This document shows, piece by piece, positions 8,759-16,469 of a DNA stretch of 64,000 nucleotides. Made by a program: the position numbers and the translations under genes. The stretch's first letter is position 1, and each line of letters starts with the position of its first letter. The notes beneath the pieces are model-generated. The model was not told where the DNA came from. It did no database searches and saw only the letters and a list, made by a program, of their open reading frames with translations. The stretch is from Bog-473 sp963850095 (lineage in GTDB: Bacteria > Actinomycetota > Acidimicrobiia > Acidimicrobiales > RAAP-2), in the NCBI GenBank assembly GCA_963850095.1, contig CAWKJX010000004.1, positions 310,001-374,000 on the forward strand, read 5' to 3'.

Positions 8759-9205
8759 ATGGTCTCTCGTTCCTTCGCCCTCACCTTCGCCCTCGCAGTC
8801 CTGGCGCTGCTGGGGGCCCTGGCCATCGCTCCGGCCGTCGATGCCGCGACCAACTGGCTGGTGCACGTGGCGTCGTCCAGCGCGGGCGAAGCCCAAGCCC
8901 AGGCCCTTCCCGTCGCACCGACCGGTGTCACCGCCACCTGCTCGGTTCCGCCGGTCAACAAGACGGTCAAGGTGGCCTTCGGTGCCGTTACGCACGCCAC
9001 GACCTACTCGATCTACGACGCCACGACCTCGGCCACGGGCAGCTACACGCTGCTCGCCAGCGGCGTCACCGCGACGCCCTGGACGAGCGGCACGCTGACC
9101 AGCGGCCACTACTGGTTCAAGGTGGCGGCGGTCTTCGGCACCAACTGGACCGGCACCCAGTCGGCGGCCTCGGCCGAGCGCACCATCACCGGGACGTGCA
9201 GTTGA
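8759..9205 (+). CDS. Small secreted protein with an Fn3-like domain
   Basis: A 148-residue exported protein. An N-terminal signal peptide (SRSFALTFALAVLALLGALA, then an AVDA-like cleavage region) precedes about 100 residues shaped like a fibronectin type III/beta-sandwich repeat: APTGVTATC, KVAFGAVTHATTYSIYDA, GHYWFKVAAVFG and the final SAERTITGTC. Two Cys residues could form a disulfide. No sorting motif or catalytic residues are seen. Function is unknown; surface binding is plausible. It converges on lexA. Confidence 0.7.
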   Translation: MVSRSFALTFALAVLALLGALAIAPAVDAATNWLVHVASSSAGEAQAQALPVAPTGVTATCSVPPVNKTVKVAFGAVTHATTYSIYDATTSATGSYTLLASGVTATPWTSGTLTSGHYWFKVAAVFGTNWTGTQSAASAERTITGTCS

Positions 9206-9335
9206 CGGTTCGCTCGACCTGGTGGGGTTTGGGCCGGGCACAGCTCGAACCCGAACCCGATCTGCCGGCTGGACCGAGCGAGTCCCGGCGCCCGAAACGA
9301 GTCACCAAATCCAGAGTTCACCCGACCAAGGTGAT

Positions 9336-9971
9336 TCAGTTCAGCTGGCGCACCACGGTCACGACCTTGCCGAAGATCGTCACCTCGTCATTCCCGTCGA
9401 ACACCATCGGCTCGTAGGCGGCGTTGGCCGGCGTGAGCACGACCTGGGCGCCACGTCGGCTGAACGTCTTCACCGTCGCCTCGCCGTCGCCGATGCCGGC
9501 CACCACCACGTCACCGTTGTCGGCCTCGGGCTGCTGGCGCACCACGACGAAGTCCCCGTCGTAAATGCCGGCCTCGACCATGGAGTCCCCGCGCACCCGC
9601 AGCATGAAGGCCGGGCCGGTGCCGATGAACTGCTCGGGCATGGGCAGGAGCTCCTCGACGTTCTCCTCCGCCAGCACGCCGGTCCCGGCGGCCACGTCGC
9701 CGACCAGCGGCACGTTGTGCACGGCGCCGGGGGGGAGCTTGGACTCGGTGTCGGGGTCGAAGTGGACCTGGATGGCCCGGGGCTTGCTCGGGTCCCGGGA
9801 CAGGTAGCCCTCGCGCTGGAGCACGGCCAGATGCGTGTGCACCGTGGCCGACGACGTCAGGCCCACCGCCTCGCCGATTTCGCGGACCGAGGGGGGATAG
9901 CCCCGGTCGCGCTGGTTGTCGGCGATGAAACTCAGGATCTGCAGCCGCTTCCCGCTCAGGACCTCGGCCAT
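9336..9971 (-). CDS. lexA: SOS-response repressor and protease LexA
   Basis: A 211-residue LexA. Winged-helix DNA-binding domain at about residues 1-68 (PPSVREIGEAVGLTSSATVH). Cleavage site Ala95-Gly96 in GDVAAGTG. Catalytic Ser130 in RGDSMVEAGI and Lys168 in ATVKTF. The start is fixed by a strong ribosome site, AAAGGAGA, six bases before the ATG. One perfect SOS box lies 54 bases upstream and a near-perfect one about 100 bases upstream, so it should repress itself. In mycobacteria lexA neighbours a SOS-induced LysM gene and nrdR; here those are 5 kb away, beyond a sulfur-uptake cassette. Confidence 0.97.
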   Translation of the reverse strand: MAEVLSGKRLQILSFIADNQRDRGYPPSVREIGEAVGLTSSATVHTHLAVLQREGYLSRDPSKPRAIQVHFDPDTESKLPPGAVHNVPLVGDVAAGTGVLAEENVEELLPMPEQFIGTGPAFMLRVRGDSMVEAGIYDGDFVVVRQQPEADNGDVVVAGIGDGEATVKTFSRRGAQVVLTPANAAYEPMVFDGNDEVTIFGKVVTVVRQLN

Positions 9972-10024
9972 CGGCGTCTCCTTTGGTGCCCACCCCGGCC
10001 GTTGCGCCGGGCCCCTCCAGGGGG

Positions 10025-10038
10025 CGAACATCCGTTCG
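10025..10038. promoter_or_regulatory. SOS box 1 (LexA operator) upstream of lexA
   Basis: CGAAC-ATCC-GTTCG is a perfect match to the actinobacterial/Gram-positive SOS consensus CGAAC-N4-GTTCG. It lies 54 bases before the lexA start, placed for autoregulation. Confidence 0.93.
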
Positions 10039-10073
10039 TGAGGGACCAACATACCCAAGTCAGGGACCCAAAG

Positions 10074-10087
10074 CAAACATCTGTTCG
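10074..10087. promoter_or_regulatory. SOS box 2 between lexA and the alpha/beta hydrolase gene
   Basis: CAAAC-ATCT-GTTCG has one mismatch to the consensus. It is about 100 bases from lexA and 60 bases before the divergent hydrolase, close to the expected -35 of the hydrolase promoter, so LexA may control both genes. Confidence 0.8.
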
Positions 10088-10134
10088 TTTCTGGGATGAT
10101 CGGGCCGGTCTGCGCACCGTCCAACGGGCGGCCG

Positions 10135-10140
10135 TAACCT
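10135..10140 (+). promoter_or_regulatory. -10 box (TAACCT) of the leaderless hydrolase gene
   Basis: TAACCT ends six bases before the ATG of the alpha/beta hydrolase. SOS box 2 is centred about 55 bases upstream. Confidence 0.5.
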
Positions 10141-10146
10141 GCGCCC

Positions 10147-11025
10147 ATGAGCGTCGAGACCACCATGGTGCGGGCCGCCGACGGACGCCGACTGTGCGTC
10201 GAGACGGGTGGCCATCCCGACGGCAAACCCGTGCTCGTTCAGCACGGGACACCCGGGGCCCGGCTGCTCCTCGACGACTGGGTGTCCGACGCCACGGAGG
10301 ACGGCGTGCGTCTCATCGGCTACGACCGGCCGGGGTACGGGGACTCGACGCCCGACCCGACACGCACCGTGGCCGACTGCGCGGCCGACGTGCGCGCCAT
10401 CGCGGCCGCGCTCGGCTACGACCGCATCGCCGTGTGGGGCATTTCCGGCGGCGGGCCGCACGCGTTGGCCTGCGCCGCACTGCTGCCCGACCTGGTCTGT
10501 GCGGTCGCCTCCCTGGCCTCCGTCGCTCCGTACGGCCCAGCCGACCTCGACTACTTCACCGACATGGGGCAGGACAACGTCGACGACATCCAGCTCTTGC
10601 TGCGCGACCCGGCGGCGGCGCACGAGAAGCTGGCGTCGGACCGGGAGGGGTTGCTACAGGCCACGGCAGAGACGGTGACGGCCGGGATCGAGTCGTTGAT
10701 TTCGCCCGCCGACGCCGCCGCGCTGCGCAGCGGGCTCGACGACTACCTGCTGCGGTCCATGCAGCTCGGCCTCGAGCCCGGCGACGAGGGCTGGTGGGAG
10801 GACTGCAAGGTCCACGTCGAGGACTGGGGCTTCTCCTTCGGCGACATCGAGGTGCCGGTGCAGCTCTGGCACGGCCGCCACGACAAGTTCGTGCCGTTCC
10901 AGCACGGCGAGTGGTTGGCCCAGCAGATCCCCGGCGTCGAGTCGCACCTGTCCGACGACGACGGGCACCTGACCCTGCTGTTCAAGCTGCGCGCCATCCA
11001 CGCCTGGCTGATCGAGCGGTTCTAA
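10147..11025 (+). CDS. Alpha/beta hydrolase, possibly SOS-linked
   Basis: A 292-residue alpha/beta-hydrolase-fold enzyme. Nucleophile elbow GISGGGP holds the catalytic Ser (about residue 100), the oxyanion region is HGTPGARLL, the acid is probably in WHGRHDKFVP, and the catalytic His is in DDDGHLTLL. No signal peptide. The lid sequence gives no clue to substrate; esterase, epoxide hydrolase or peptidase are all possible. It is divergent from lexA and shares the SOS-box region. Confidence 0.85.
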   Translation: MSVETTMVRAADGRRLCVETGGHPDGKPVLVQHGTPGARLLLDDWVSDATEDGVRLIGYDRPGYGDSTPDPTRTVADCAADVRAIAAALGYDRIAVWGISGGGPHALACAALLPDLVCAVASLASVAPYGPADLDYFTDMGQDNVDDIQLLLRDPAAAHEKLASDREGLLQATAETVTAGIESLISPADAAALRSGLDDYLLRSMQLGLEPGDEGWWEDCKVHVEDWGFSFGDIEVPVQLWHGRHDKFVPFQHGEWLAQQIPGVESHLSDDDGHLTLLFKLRAIHAWLIERF

Positions 11026-11035
11026 GGACCCCGTC

Positions 11036-11764
11036 TCAGCGGGTTGTGCCGGCGCTGACGCCGAGCTCGAGCAGGAAGCGGTCGCGCAGGGCGTCGAAGG
11101 CCTCGCCACCGAGACGCCGGGGGCGGGGCAGGTCGATACGCAGGTCCAAGGAGATGCGGCCCTCGGTGAGCACGAGCACGCGGTCGGCCAGCAGCACCGC
11201 CTCCTCCACGTCGTGGGTCACGAGCAGGACGCCGGGGCGGTGACGGGCGCACAGGTCGGCCACCAGTTGCTGCATGCGCAGGCGGGTCAACGCGTCGAGG
11301 GCGGCGAAGGGCTCGTCGAGGAGGAGCAGCTGGGGTTCGCGCACCAGCGCCCGGGCCAGGGCCACGCGCTGGGCCTCTCCGCCCGAGAGCGTGCCGGGCC
11401 AGGCGTCGGCCTGGTCGGCCAGGCCGACCTCGGCGAGGGCCTGCGTCGCCCGCTGGCGCGTCCCTTGGGCGCGGGGGAGCCCGAGCACCACGTTGCGCCA
11501 GACGCGCTGGGAGATCACGAGGCGGGGCTCCTGGAACACCACGGTGCGCACGCGGGGGACCGAGACCTCCCCACCGCTGGCCGCGTCGAGCCCGGCCAGA
11601 ATGCGCAGCAGGGTGGTCTTGCCACTGCCCGAGGCTCCGAGCAGGGCCACGAACTCGCCCTGCGCCACCGTGACGTCGACACCCTCGAGGACGGTGCGCT
11701 CGCCGAAGGACTTGGTGGCGTCGAGCACGACGGCCGCGGCCGGGGTGGCGCTCAGCGTGGTCAT
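11036..11764 (-). CDS. ssuB: Sulfonate/taurine ABC transporter ATP-binding protein
   Basis: A 242-residue ABC ATPase. Walker A GASGSGKTT, Q-loop VVFQEPRL, signature LSGGEAQR, Walker B LLLLDEPFAALD and H-loop LLVTHDVEEA are all intact. Closest in style to SsuB/TauB, in keeping with the SsuA and SsuC neighbours and the TauD-type dioxygenase. The ATG is chosen because it overlaps the permease stop (ATGA), giving translational coupling. It is the last gene of the cassette; the hydrolase gene ends ten bases away on the other strand. Confidence 0.9.
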   Translation of the reverse strand: MTTLSATPAAAVVLDATKSFGERTVLEGVDVTVAQGEFVALLGASGSGKTTLLRILAGLDAASGGEVSVPRVRTVVFQEPRLVISQRVWRNVVLGLPRAQGTRQRATQALAEVGLADQADAWPGTLSGGEAQRVALARALVREPQLLLLDEPFAALDALTRLRMQQLVADLCARHRPGVLLVTHDVEEAVLLADRVLVLTEGRISLDLRIDLPRPRRLGGEAFDALRDRFLLELGVSAGTTR

Positions 11765-12681
11765 CGCACGGCCTGGTGCCGGCGCCACGGCATGGTGACC
11801 CGTTCGAGCAGGCGGACCGAGAGGTCGGCTCCAATGCCGAGCAGCGCGTAGATGACGACGCACACGACGAGGACGGGGATCTGCTGGAGGCTGTCGGCCT
11901 GGGCCACCAGGTAGCCGATGCCCTGGTTGGCCCCGATGCTCTCGGTGAAGACGAGGGCGATGACCGAAATTCCGGCCGAGAAGCGCAGCCCGGTCATGAT
12001 CGATGGCAGGGCCAGCGGCACCACGACGCGGCGCACCAGCTGCCAGCCCTTGACCCCGAAACAGCGCGCCGCCTCGACCACGCGCCGGTCGACGTTGCGC
12101 ACGCCGTTGGAAGTGTTCAGGTACATCGGGAAGAGCGTGGCCAGCCCGATCAGGAGCACCTTGGCCATTTCGCCGATGCCGAACCAAATGATGAACAGGA
12201 AGATGACGGCGGGGTAGGGCACCATGCGCAGCATCTGCAGGGAGGCGTCGAAGAGCTCTTCGCCCAGCCGGGTCAGCCCGACCACGATGCCGAGGATCAG
12301 TCCCACGCCCGCCCCGAGGGCCAGGCCGAGCACGGCCCGCCGGGCCGACACGCCGATGTCGCCGAGCAGGTCCTGGTGCCGCCACAACTCGACGAAGGCG
12401 CCCCAGGTGGCGGCCGGGGACGACAGGGTGGTCGGCGCGATGACGCCGGTGTTGGTGAGGATCCACCAGGCGGCGAAGATCGACACGGGGAGCAGGAGGC
12501 GGAGCGCGACCGTCCAACGGCGGGGGCGGCGGCCGGGCGCGCCGGTCTCGAGGCGTACGAGTCCCGCCGCGTCCGGGGCCGGTAGGGGGTCCGGCCCCGG
12601 GGCGGCGGCATCGGCTCCCGGCGTGCCCGGGGGGGTCGGCGTCGCGGGAGCCAGAGGGGTGTGGGTCGCCTGCAGCGTCAC
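11761..12681 (-). CDS. ssuC: Sulfonate/taurine ABC transporter permease
   Basis: A 306-residue inner-membrane permease with about six membrane helices, starting near residue 60 (LRLLLPVSIFAAWWILTNTG). The BPD_transp_1 (EAA) loop is RVVEAARCFGVKGWQLVRRVVVP-like, with the EAA..G signature. The N-terminus is a long Pro/Ala-rich cytosolic tail of about 55 residues, unusual for SsuC. Its GTG start overlaps the SsuA stop (GTGA), so all three transporter genes are translationally linked. Confidence 0.9.
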   Translation of the reverse strand: MTLQATHTPLAPATPTPPGTPGADAAAPGPDPLPAPDAAGLVRLETGAPGRRPRRWTVALRLLLPVSIFAAWWILTNTGVIAPTTLSSPAATWGAFVELWRHQDLLGDIGVSARRAVLGLALGAGVGLILGIVVGLTRLGEELFDASLQMLRMVPYPAVIFLFIIWFGIGEMAKVLLIGLATLFPMYLNTSNGVRNVDRRVVEAARCFGVKGWQLVRRVVVPLALPSIMTGLRFSAGISVIALVFTESIGANQGIGYLVAQADSLQQIPVLVVCVVIYALLGIGADLSVRLLERVTMPWRRHQAVR

Positions 12682-13676
12682 GGCGTCAAGCCCGCCTGCT
12701 TGGCCAGCGCCTGGTTGAAGGGCAGGTCGAAGATCTGCTTGACGTTGAGCGTGCTGGCGATCAGGCCCAGCTTCTGGAACGTGTTCGCCTCGTTCTGCTG
12801 GTAGCTGATGATCGAAGGCGTGATGGGAGTGCCCTCGCCCTGGTCCGACGCCACCGCCTCCTTGGCCACGGCCAACGTGACGCCATACGTCTTCACGTAG
12901 GTCTGGGCGGCGAGCAGTGGATCCTTCCTCAGCTGCGTCTCAGCCTTGTAGTAGCGCTGGATGAAGTCGCTGAGGGCCGCCGCCTTCTGCGCGTTCGCCA
13001 GCGCGGCGTCGCTCGCCGTCAGGTAGCCGATCGTCTCCGACACGCCGGCGCCGGTGGCCAGCACGGTGATCTTGCCGGCCGACTGGTCGAGGCCGGTGAG
13101 CGGCTGGGTGATGACCGCCGCCTGGACCTGGCCGTTCGCCACCGCGGTCGAGGCGTCGGTCACGGTGAGGTTGTCGATCTGCACGGCGCTGTAGGGGATG
13201 TGGGCCTTGGCCAGCTCCTGGACGAGGAAGTACTGCTCCACCGTGCCCTCCTGCACGGCGACCGAATGCCCGCGCAGCTGGGCCACGCTCTTGATGGGCG
13301 AGCCGCTCGGCACGACGATGTCGTAGGGCGAGACCTTCGGGTTGTCCCCGAGGGTGGCCGCCACCACCTTGACCGGGTCGCCGGCCGCCTGGGCGAACAC
13401 GGTCGGCGTCTCGGCCATGAAGCCGAGGTCGACCGACCCGCTCGTCTCGGCCGCGATGACCGGCGGGCCGCCGACGAAGTTGGCCCAGTCGACCGTGTAG
13501 GGCGCGCCCTTGAGTGCGTTCGTCGCCGCGAAGACGGTCTGAATGCCCTTGAGCTGGTCGCCGAACGTGATGGTCACGCCGGCCAGCGACGGCGTCTTGG
13601 CCGGCTGGGCGCCGGCCACGCCGGCACCGGACGCGCCGAGCGTCGCCAACACGACGCCCAGCGCGAGGGCGGTCAC
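12678..13676 (-). CDS. ssuA: Sulfonate/taurine ABC transporter substrate-binding protein, N-terminus probably mis-framed
   Basis: Periplasmic-type binding protein (NMT1/TauA/SsuA fold) with GDQLKGIQTVFAATNAL, VKVVAATLGDNPK and SVAVQEGTVEQYFL segments. The only start in this frame is GTG at 13676, giving a signal peptide with no basic n-region. A better start is the ATG at 13734, behind AAGGAAAG: it encodes an Arg-rich n-region, but a one-base shift in the C-run near 13722-13726 is needed to join the frames. The true protein is therefore probably about 350 residues with a normal signal peptide. Confidence 0.85.
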   Translation of the reverse strand: MTALALGVVLATLGASGAGVAGAQPAKTPSLAGVTITFGDQLKGIQTVFAATNALKGAPYTVDWANFVGGPPVIAAETSGSVDLGFMAETPTVFAQAAGDPVKVVAATLGDNPKVSPYDIVVPSGSPIKSVAQLRGHSVAVQEGTVEQYFLVQELAKAHIPYSAVQIDNLTVTDASTAVANGQVQAAVITQPLTGLDQSAGKITVLATGAGVSETIGYLTASDAALANAQKAAALSDFIQRYYKAETQLRKDPLLAAQTYVKTYGVTLAVAKEAVASDQGEGTPITPSIISYQQNEANTFQKLGLIASTLNVKQIFDLPFNQALAKQAGLTP

Positions 13677-13802
13677 CGCGAAGCGCAGCGCCGGTGGTGA
13701 GCGGGCGAAGGAACGAGCGAAGAGGGGAGTGCATACCTTTCCTTGGGTGGGTTCCCGGCGCAGGCCGCCGGGCGGATGGAAGTGGAGGCCGAGGCGGCGG
13801 CC

Positions 13803-14685
13803 TCAGTAGGGACGGTCGCCCTTGATGGTCACGCGCTGAATGACGCGGTGGGCGTCGCCGTAGTCGCCGATGGCGTAGTGCATGGTCGTGCGGTTGTCCC
13901 AGAAGCCGAGGTCGCCCTCTTCCCAGCGGTACCGCACGACGTACTCCGGCGTCGTCATGTGGTCGTAGAGGAAGGCCAGCAGGGCGTCGCTCTCCTTGGT
14001 CGTGAGGCCCTTGACGTACCGGGTGAAGCCGGGGTTCACGAAGAGGTTCTTGCGCCCGGTTTCGGGGTGGGTGCGCACGACCGGGTGCTCGACCGAGACC
14101 AGCTCGGTGAAGGTCTCGCCGTTCCACTCGCCGTGGCCGCGCGCGGCCAGCAGCTCGCCGAAGTTGCGGGTGCCGTCGTGCACCGCGGTCAGACCCGTCG
14201 ACCAGGTCGCGGAGGGGCTGGGAGAGGGCGTCGTAGGCGGCCTGGGTGTCGGCCCACAGGGTGTCGCCGCCGGCGGGCGGGATCACGATGGCGTTGAGGA
14301 TGGAGCCGAGCGGCGGCTCCTCCACGAAGGTCACGTCGGTGTGCCAGCGCTCGCGGTCGCCGTACTCGGAGGTCTTCTTGGCGGCCTTGTACAGCTCGCG
14401 GGCCCTCGTGTAGTCGATTTCGAAGACCTCCTTGTGCTCCTCGATCCCGGGAATGACCGGGTGGGCCTCGGTGATCGGCCCGAAGAGCGCGGCGAACTCC
14501 TTGTGCTCCTGGGGGTTCAGGTGGGCGCCCGGGAAGAAGATGACCTTGTAGTCCAAGAGGGCCTGACGGACGGCGGCCAGCGACTCGGGGTCGAGCGTCT
14601 GGTGGAGGTCGAGGCCCCGGATCTCGGCGCCGATGGTGCCCGAGAGCGGGGCGATGTCGAGCTGGAGCGGAATGGTGGTGGTCAT
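13803..14685 (-). CDS. tauD: TauD/TfdA-family 2-oxoglutarate dioxygenase, one frameshift
   Basis: Fe(II)/2-oxoglutarate enzyme that oxidises taurine, alkanesulfonates or alkyl sulfate esters to release sulfite or sulfate; the transporter next door should bring in the substrate. First iron ligands in WHTDVTF (HxD), distal His in TTMHYAIGD, C-terminal Arg in HRVIQRVT. The frame shifts near 14193-14195 (a GGG run on the coding strand): removing one base joins RDLVDG to LTAVHDGTRNFGELLAARG. The corrected length of about 293 residues is normal. The ATG has a GGAGGAA ribosome site. Confidence 0.85.
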
Positions 14686-14731
14686 GGGTGTCGTTCCTCC
14701 GGACGGGGTGAGGGGGGTTTCGGAGTAATCC

Positions 14732-14757
14732 TGACTAAATCTATAGGATTTGTCAAA
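14732..14757. promoter_or_regulatory. Motif TGACTAA-N10-TTTGTCAAA upstream of tauD-ssu
   Basis: AT-rich island in GC-rich DNA, 47 bases before tauD. On the minus strand TTGACA (-35 like) is followed at 17-18 bases by a weak -10. The same two half-motifs with the same 10-base spacing occur upstream of pstS at 29002-29027, so this may be a promoter class or a regulator site shared by nutrient-uptake operons. Confidence 0.45.
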
Positions 14758-14820
14758 TTAATAGGAATTGAGCTGGAAAATTGGGGTGTCACACCCCCTC
14801 CGTACCGTGTGCGAGGTGCA

Positions 14821-14834
14821 CGAACGGCTGTTCG
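14821..14834. promoter_or_regulatory. SOS box A upstream of the LysM gene
   Basis: CGAAC-GGCT-GTTCG, perfect match to the SOS consensus, about 80 bases before the LysM start. Confidence 0.9.
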
Positions 14835-14843
14835 CCCTCCCGG

Positions 14844-14873
14844 TTGACAGCGAACAGGTGTTCGTGGTCCAAT
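14844..14873 (+). promoter_or_regulatory. Promoter of the LysM gene (TTGACA ... TCCAAT)
   Basis: A consensus -35 TTGACA (14844-14849) is followed after 18 bases by TCCAAT as -10. SOS box B fills the spacer exactly, so bound LexA would block RNA polymerase. This is an unusually strong -35 for the window. Confidence 0.6.
14851..14864. promoter_or_regulatory. SOS box B inside the LysM promoter spacer
   Basis: CGAAC-AGGT-GTTCG, perfect SOS consensus, positioned between the -35 and -10 boxes. Confidence 0.93.
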
Positions 14874-14883
14874 GTGTCGCAAG

Positions 14884-14897
14884 CGAACAGGTGTTCG
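14884..14897. promoter_or_regulatory. SOS box C just upstream of the LysM gene
   Basis: CGAAC-AGGT-GTTCG, identical to box B and repeated 33 bases (about three helical turns) further on. It ends 15 bases before the ATG and immediately before the ribosome site. Confidence 0.93.
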
Positions 14898-14912
14898 GAA
14901 CAGGAGGACGCC

Positions 14913-15278
14913 ATGTCGGTCGCATTTGAGCTCGAGTTCGAGGCGTGCCGCCCCCGGCTGTACGCCTTGCCGGACCGGCCGGCGCGGCTCGCACCCACCC
15001 CCCTGGTGCGCCGCCGCCGGGCGGTCATGGCCGCCGTGGCGACCCTGGTCGCCGTCGTGCTGGTCCTGCTCGCCCTGCCGGTCCGGCAGCTGGGCGGCAG
15101 CACCCTGGCCCAGGCCGGCCCGACCCCCGGGCAGGTCTACGTGGTGAAGGCGGGCGACACCCTGGCCTCCATCGCCGCCCGGGCGAACGGTCCGGGAGCC
15201 GCCTCGCTTACCTCGGAGCTGGTCCGCGAGGTCGGCTCGACCGTGGTCGTGCCCGGGGAGCACATCCTCATTCCCTGA
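14913..15278 (+). CDS. SOS-induced membrane-anchored LysM protein, candidate cell-division inhibitor (YneA/ChiZ/DivS-like)
   Basis: A 121-residue protein: short cytosolic N-terminus ending in an Arg cluster (LVRRRRAV), one membrane helix at about residues 38-57, and a C-terminal LysM peptidoglycan-binding domain at about 75-120 (YVVKAGDTLASIAAR ... VVVPGEHILIP). Ribosome site CAGGAGG. Three perfect SOS boxes precede it. The TM-plus-LysM layout, LexA control and nrdR just downstream match the gene order of mycobacterial chiZ (lexA-chiZ-nrdR) and the logic of Bacillus YneA and Corynebacterium DivS, which stop division during DNA damage. No hydrolase domain is present. Function is inferred from architecture and context. 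Confidence 0.85.
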   Translation: MSVAFELEFEACRPRLYALPDRPARLAPTPLVRRRRAVMAAVATLVAVVLVLLALPVRQLGGSTLAQAGPTPGQVYVVKAGDTLASIAARANGPGAASLTSELVREVGSTVVVPGEHILIP

Positions 15279-15292
15279 CTATCGTCGCCTGT

Positions 15293-15760
15293 GTGCGGTG
15301 TCCGTGGTGCGGTGTGGATGACGATCGCGTCGTGGACTCCCGTCAGGCGGAGGACGGTGCCGCCATCCGTCGGCGCCGCGAGTGCGTCGGCTGCGGGCGC
15401 CGGTTCACCACGTTCGAGCGCCTGGAGGAGGTACCTCTCTGGGTGGTGAAGCGCTCGGGACTGCGTGAGCCCTTCGACCGGGCCAAGGTGGTCGAGGGCG
15501 TGCGGGCCGCCTGCAAGAACCGTCCGGTGAGCGACGATCAGATGGAGGAGCTGGCCCAGGGCGTCGAGGACGCGCTGCGGGCGGCGTCGACCGAGCCCTC
15601 GAGCCAGGAGGTCGGGGTGGCCGTGCTCGAGCGCCTGCAGGCGCTCGACGACGTGGCCTACCTGCGCTTCGCCAGCGTCTACAAGGGCTTCGAGGAGGCG
15701 GGCGACTTCCAGCGCGAGGCCGGCCTGCTGACCAAGACGACCGAGCCCAAGCGCAGGTGA
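15293..15760 (+). CDS. nrdR: Transcriptional repressor NrdR
   Basis: A 155-residue repressor of ribonucleotide reductase genes. The N-terminal zinc ribbon has two Cys pairs (CPWC and CVGC), followed by GRRFTTFERLEEVPLWVVKR, which links to the ATP-cone that senses ATP/dATP. The start is GTG: the family begins M-R/K-C-P, and this codon precedes RCPWCG directly. It is 14 bases after the LysM gene, so SOS induction would also raise nrdR unless there is a separate promoter. No NrdR box was searched for genome-wide. Confidence 0.95.
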   Translation: MRCPWCGVDDDRVVDSRQAEDGAAIRRRRECVGCGRRFTTFERLEEVPLWVVKRSGLREPFDRAKVVEGVRAACKNRPVSDDQMEELAQGVEDALRAASTEPSSQEVGVAVLERLQALDDVAYLRFASVYKGFEEAGDFQREAGLLTKTTEPKRR

Positions 15761-15770
15761 CCCGGACGTG

Positions 15771-16469
15771 ATGGCGGACCGGCCCGGCGTGGTCCTGGCC
15801 GTCTACGCCCATCCCGACGACGCCGACGTCGGCTGTGGCGGGTCGTTGGCCCGCTGGGCCAAGGCCGGCAGCGCGGTGCACCTCGTGGTGTGCACGGACG
15901 GTGGGAAGGGGACGCCGGACCCCGCCGTCGTGCCGACGGCGCTGGCGGCCGAGCGCGCCGGGGAGCTTCAGGCGTCGTCCGCGTTGATCGGGCTCTCCAG
16001 CGTGGACTGCCTGGGCTTCCCCGACGGGGAGCTGACGGACTCCGAGGACTTCCGCCGCACCCTGGTGCGGCGCGTGCGCAGCTTGCGCCCCGACCTGGTG
16101 TGCGGCCACGACCCCACAGCGGTGTTCTTCGGGCAGGACTACTTCAACCATCGCGACCACCGCATCGCCGGCCTGGCCCTGCTCGATGCCGTGGCGCCGG
16201 CCTCGGCGTTGCCGCACTACTTCCCCGATACCGGGCCGCCGCACCAGGTGGCCACGGTGCTGCTGTCGGGGACGCTCGACCCCGACGAGTGGGTCGACGT
16301 GAGCGACACCATTGAGACGAAGGCGGCCGCGGTCGAATGCCACCGCACCCAGTTCGCCGGCGAGGCGGGCTGGGCGGGGGAGGCGGTGCGGCGGCGGGCG
16401 GCCGAGGAGGGCCGGCGGTCCGGCGTGGCCTACGCCGAGGGGTTCCGCCGGTTGACCCTCGGTGGCTGA
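15771..16469 (+). CDS. PIG-L family deacetylase
   Basis: A 232-residue zinc-dependent N-acetylglucosaminyl deacetylase-like enzyme (PIG-L/MshB/LmbE family). Zinc site AHPDDADVGCGG at the N-terminus, with a later His ligand in NHRDHR; the catalytic base is probably the Asp of the first motif. In actinobacteria relatives act in mycothiol synthesis and recycling or on N-acetylated sugars; which one applies here cannot be read off. It starts ten bases after nrdR and overlaps dinB by eight bases, so nrdR, this gene and dinB look like one transcript. Confidence 0.88.
   Translation: MADRPGVVLAVYAHPDDADVGCGGSLARWAKAGSAVHLVVCTDGGKGTPDPAVVPTALAAERAGELQASSALIGLSSVDCLGFPDGELTDSEDFRRTLVRRVRSLRPDLVCGHDPTAVFFGQDYFNHRDHRIAGLALLDAVAPASALPHYFPDTGPPHQVATVLLSGTLDPDEWVDVSDTIETKAAAVECHRTQFAGEAGWAGEAVRRRAAEEGRRSGVAYAEGFRRLTLGG

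Noticed and set aside
9222..11243. A 673-codon open frame on the plus strand across lexA
   Set aside because: It is antisense to LexA, which has all catalytic residues and a ribosome site; high GC keeps the opposite frame open.
14690..14820. Riboswitch upstream of the sulfur cassette
   Set aside because: The leader of tauD is under 50 bases if the proposed promoter is used, and no SAM or cobalamin riboswitch features were seen.
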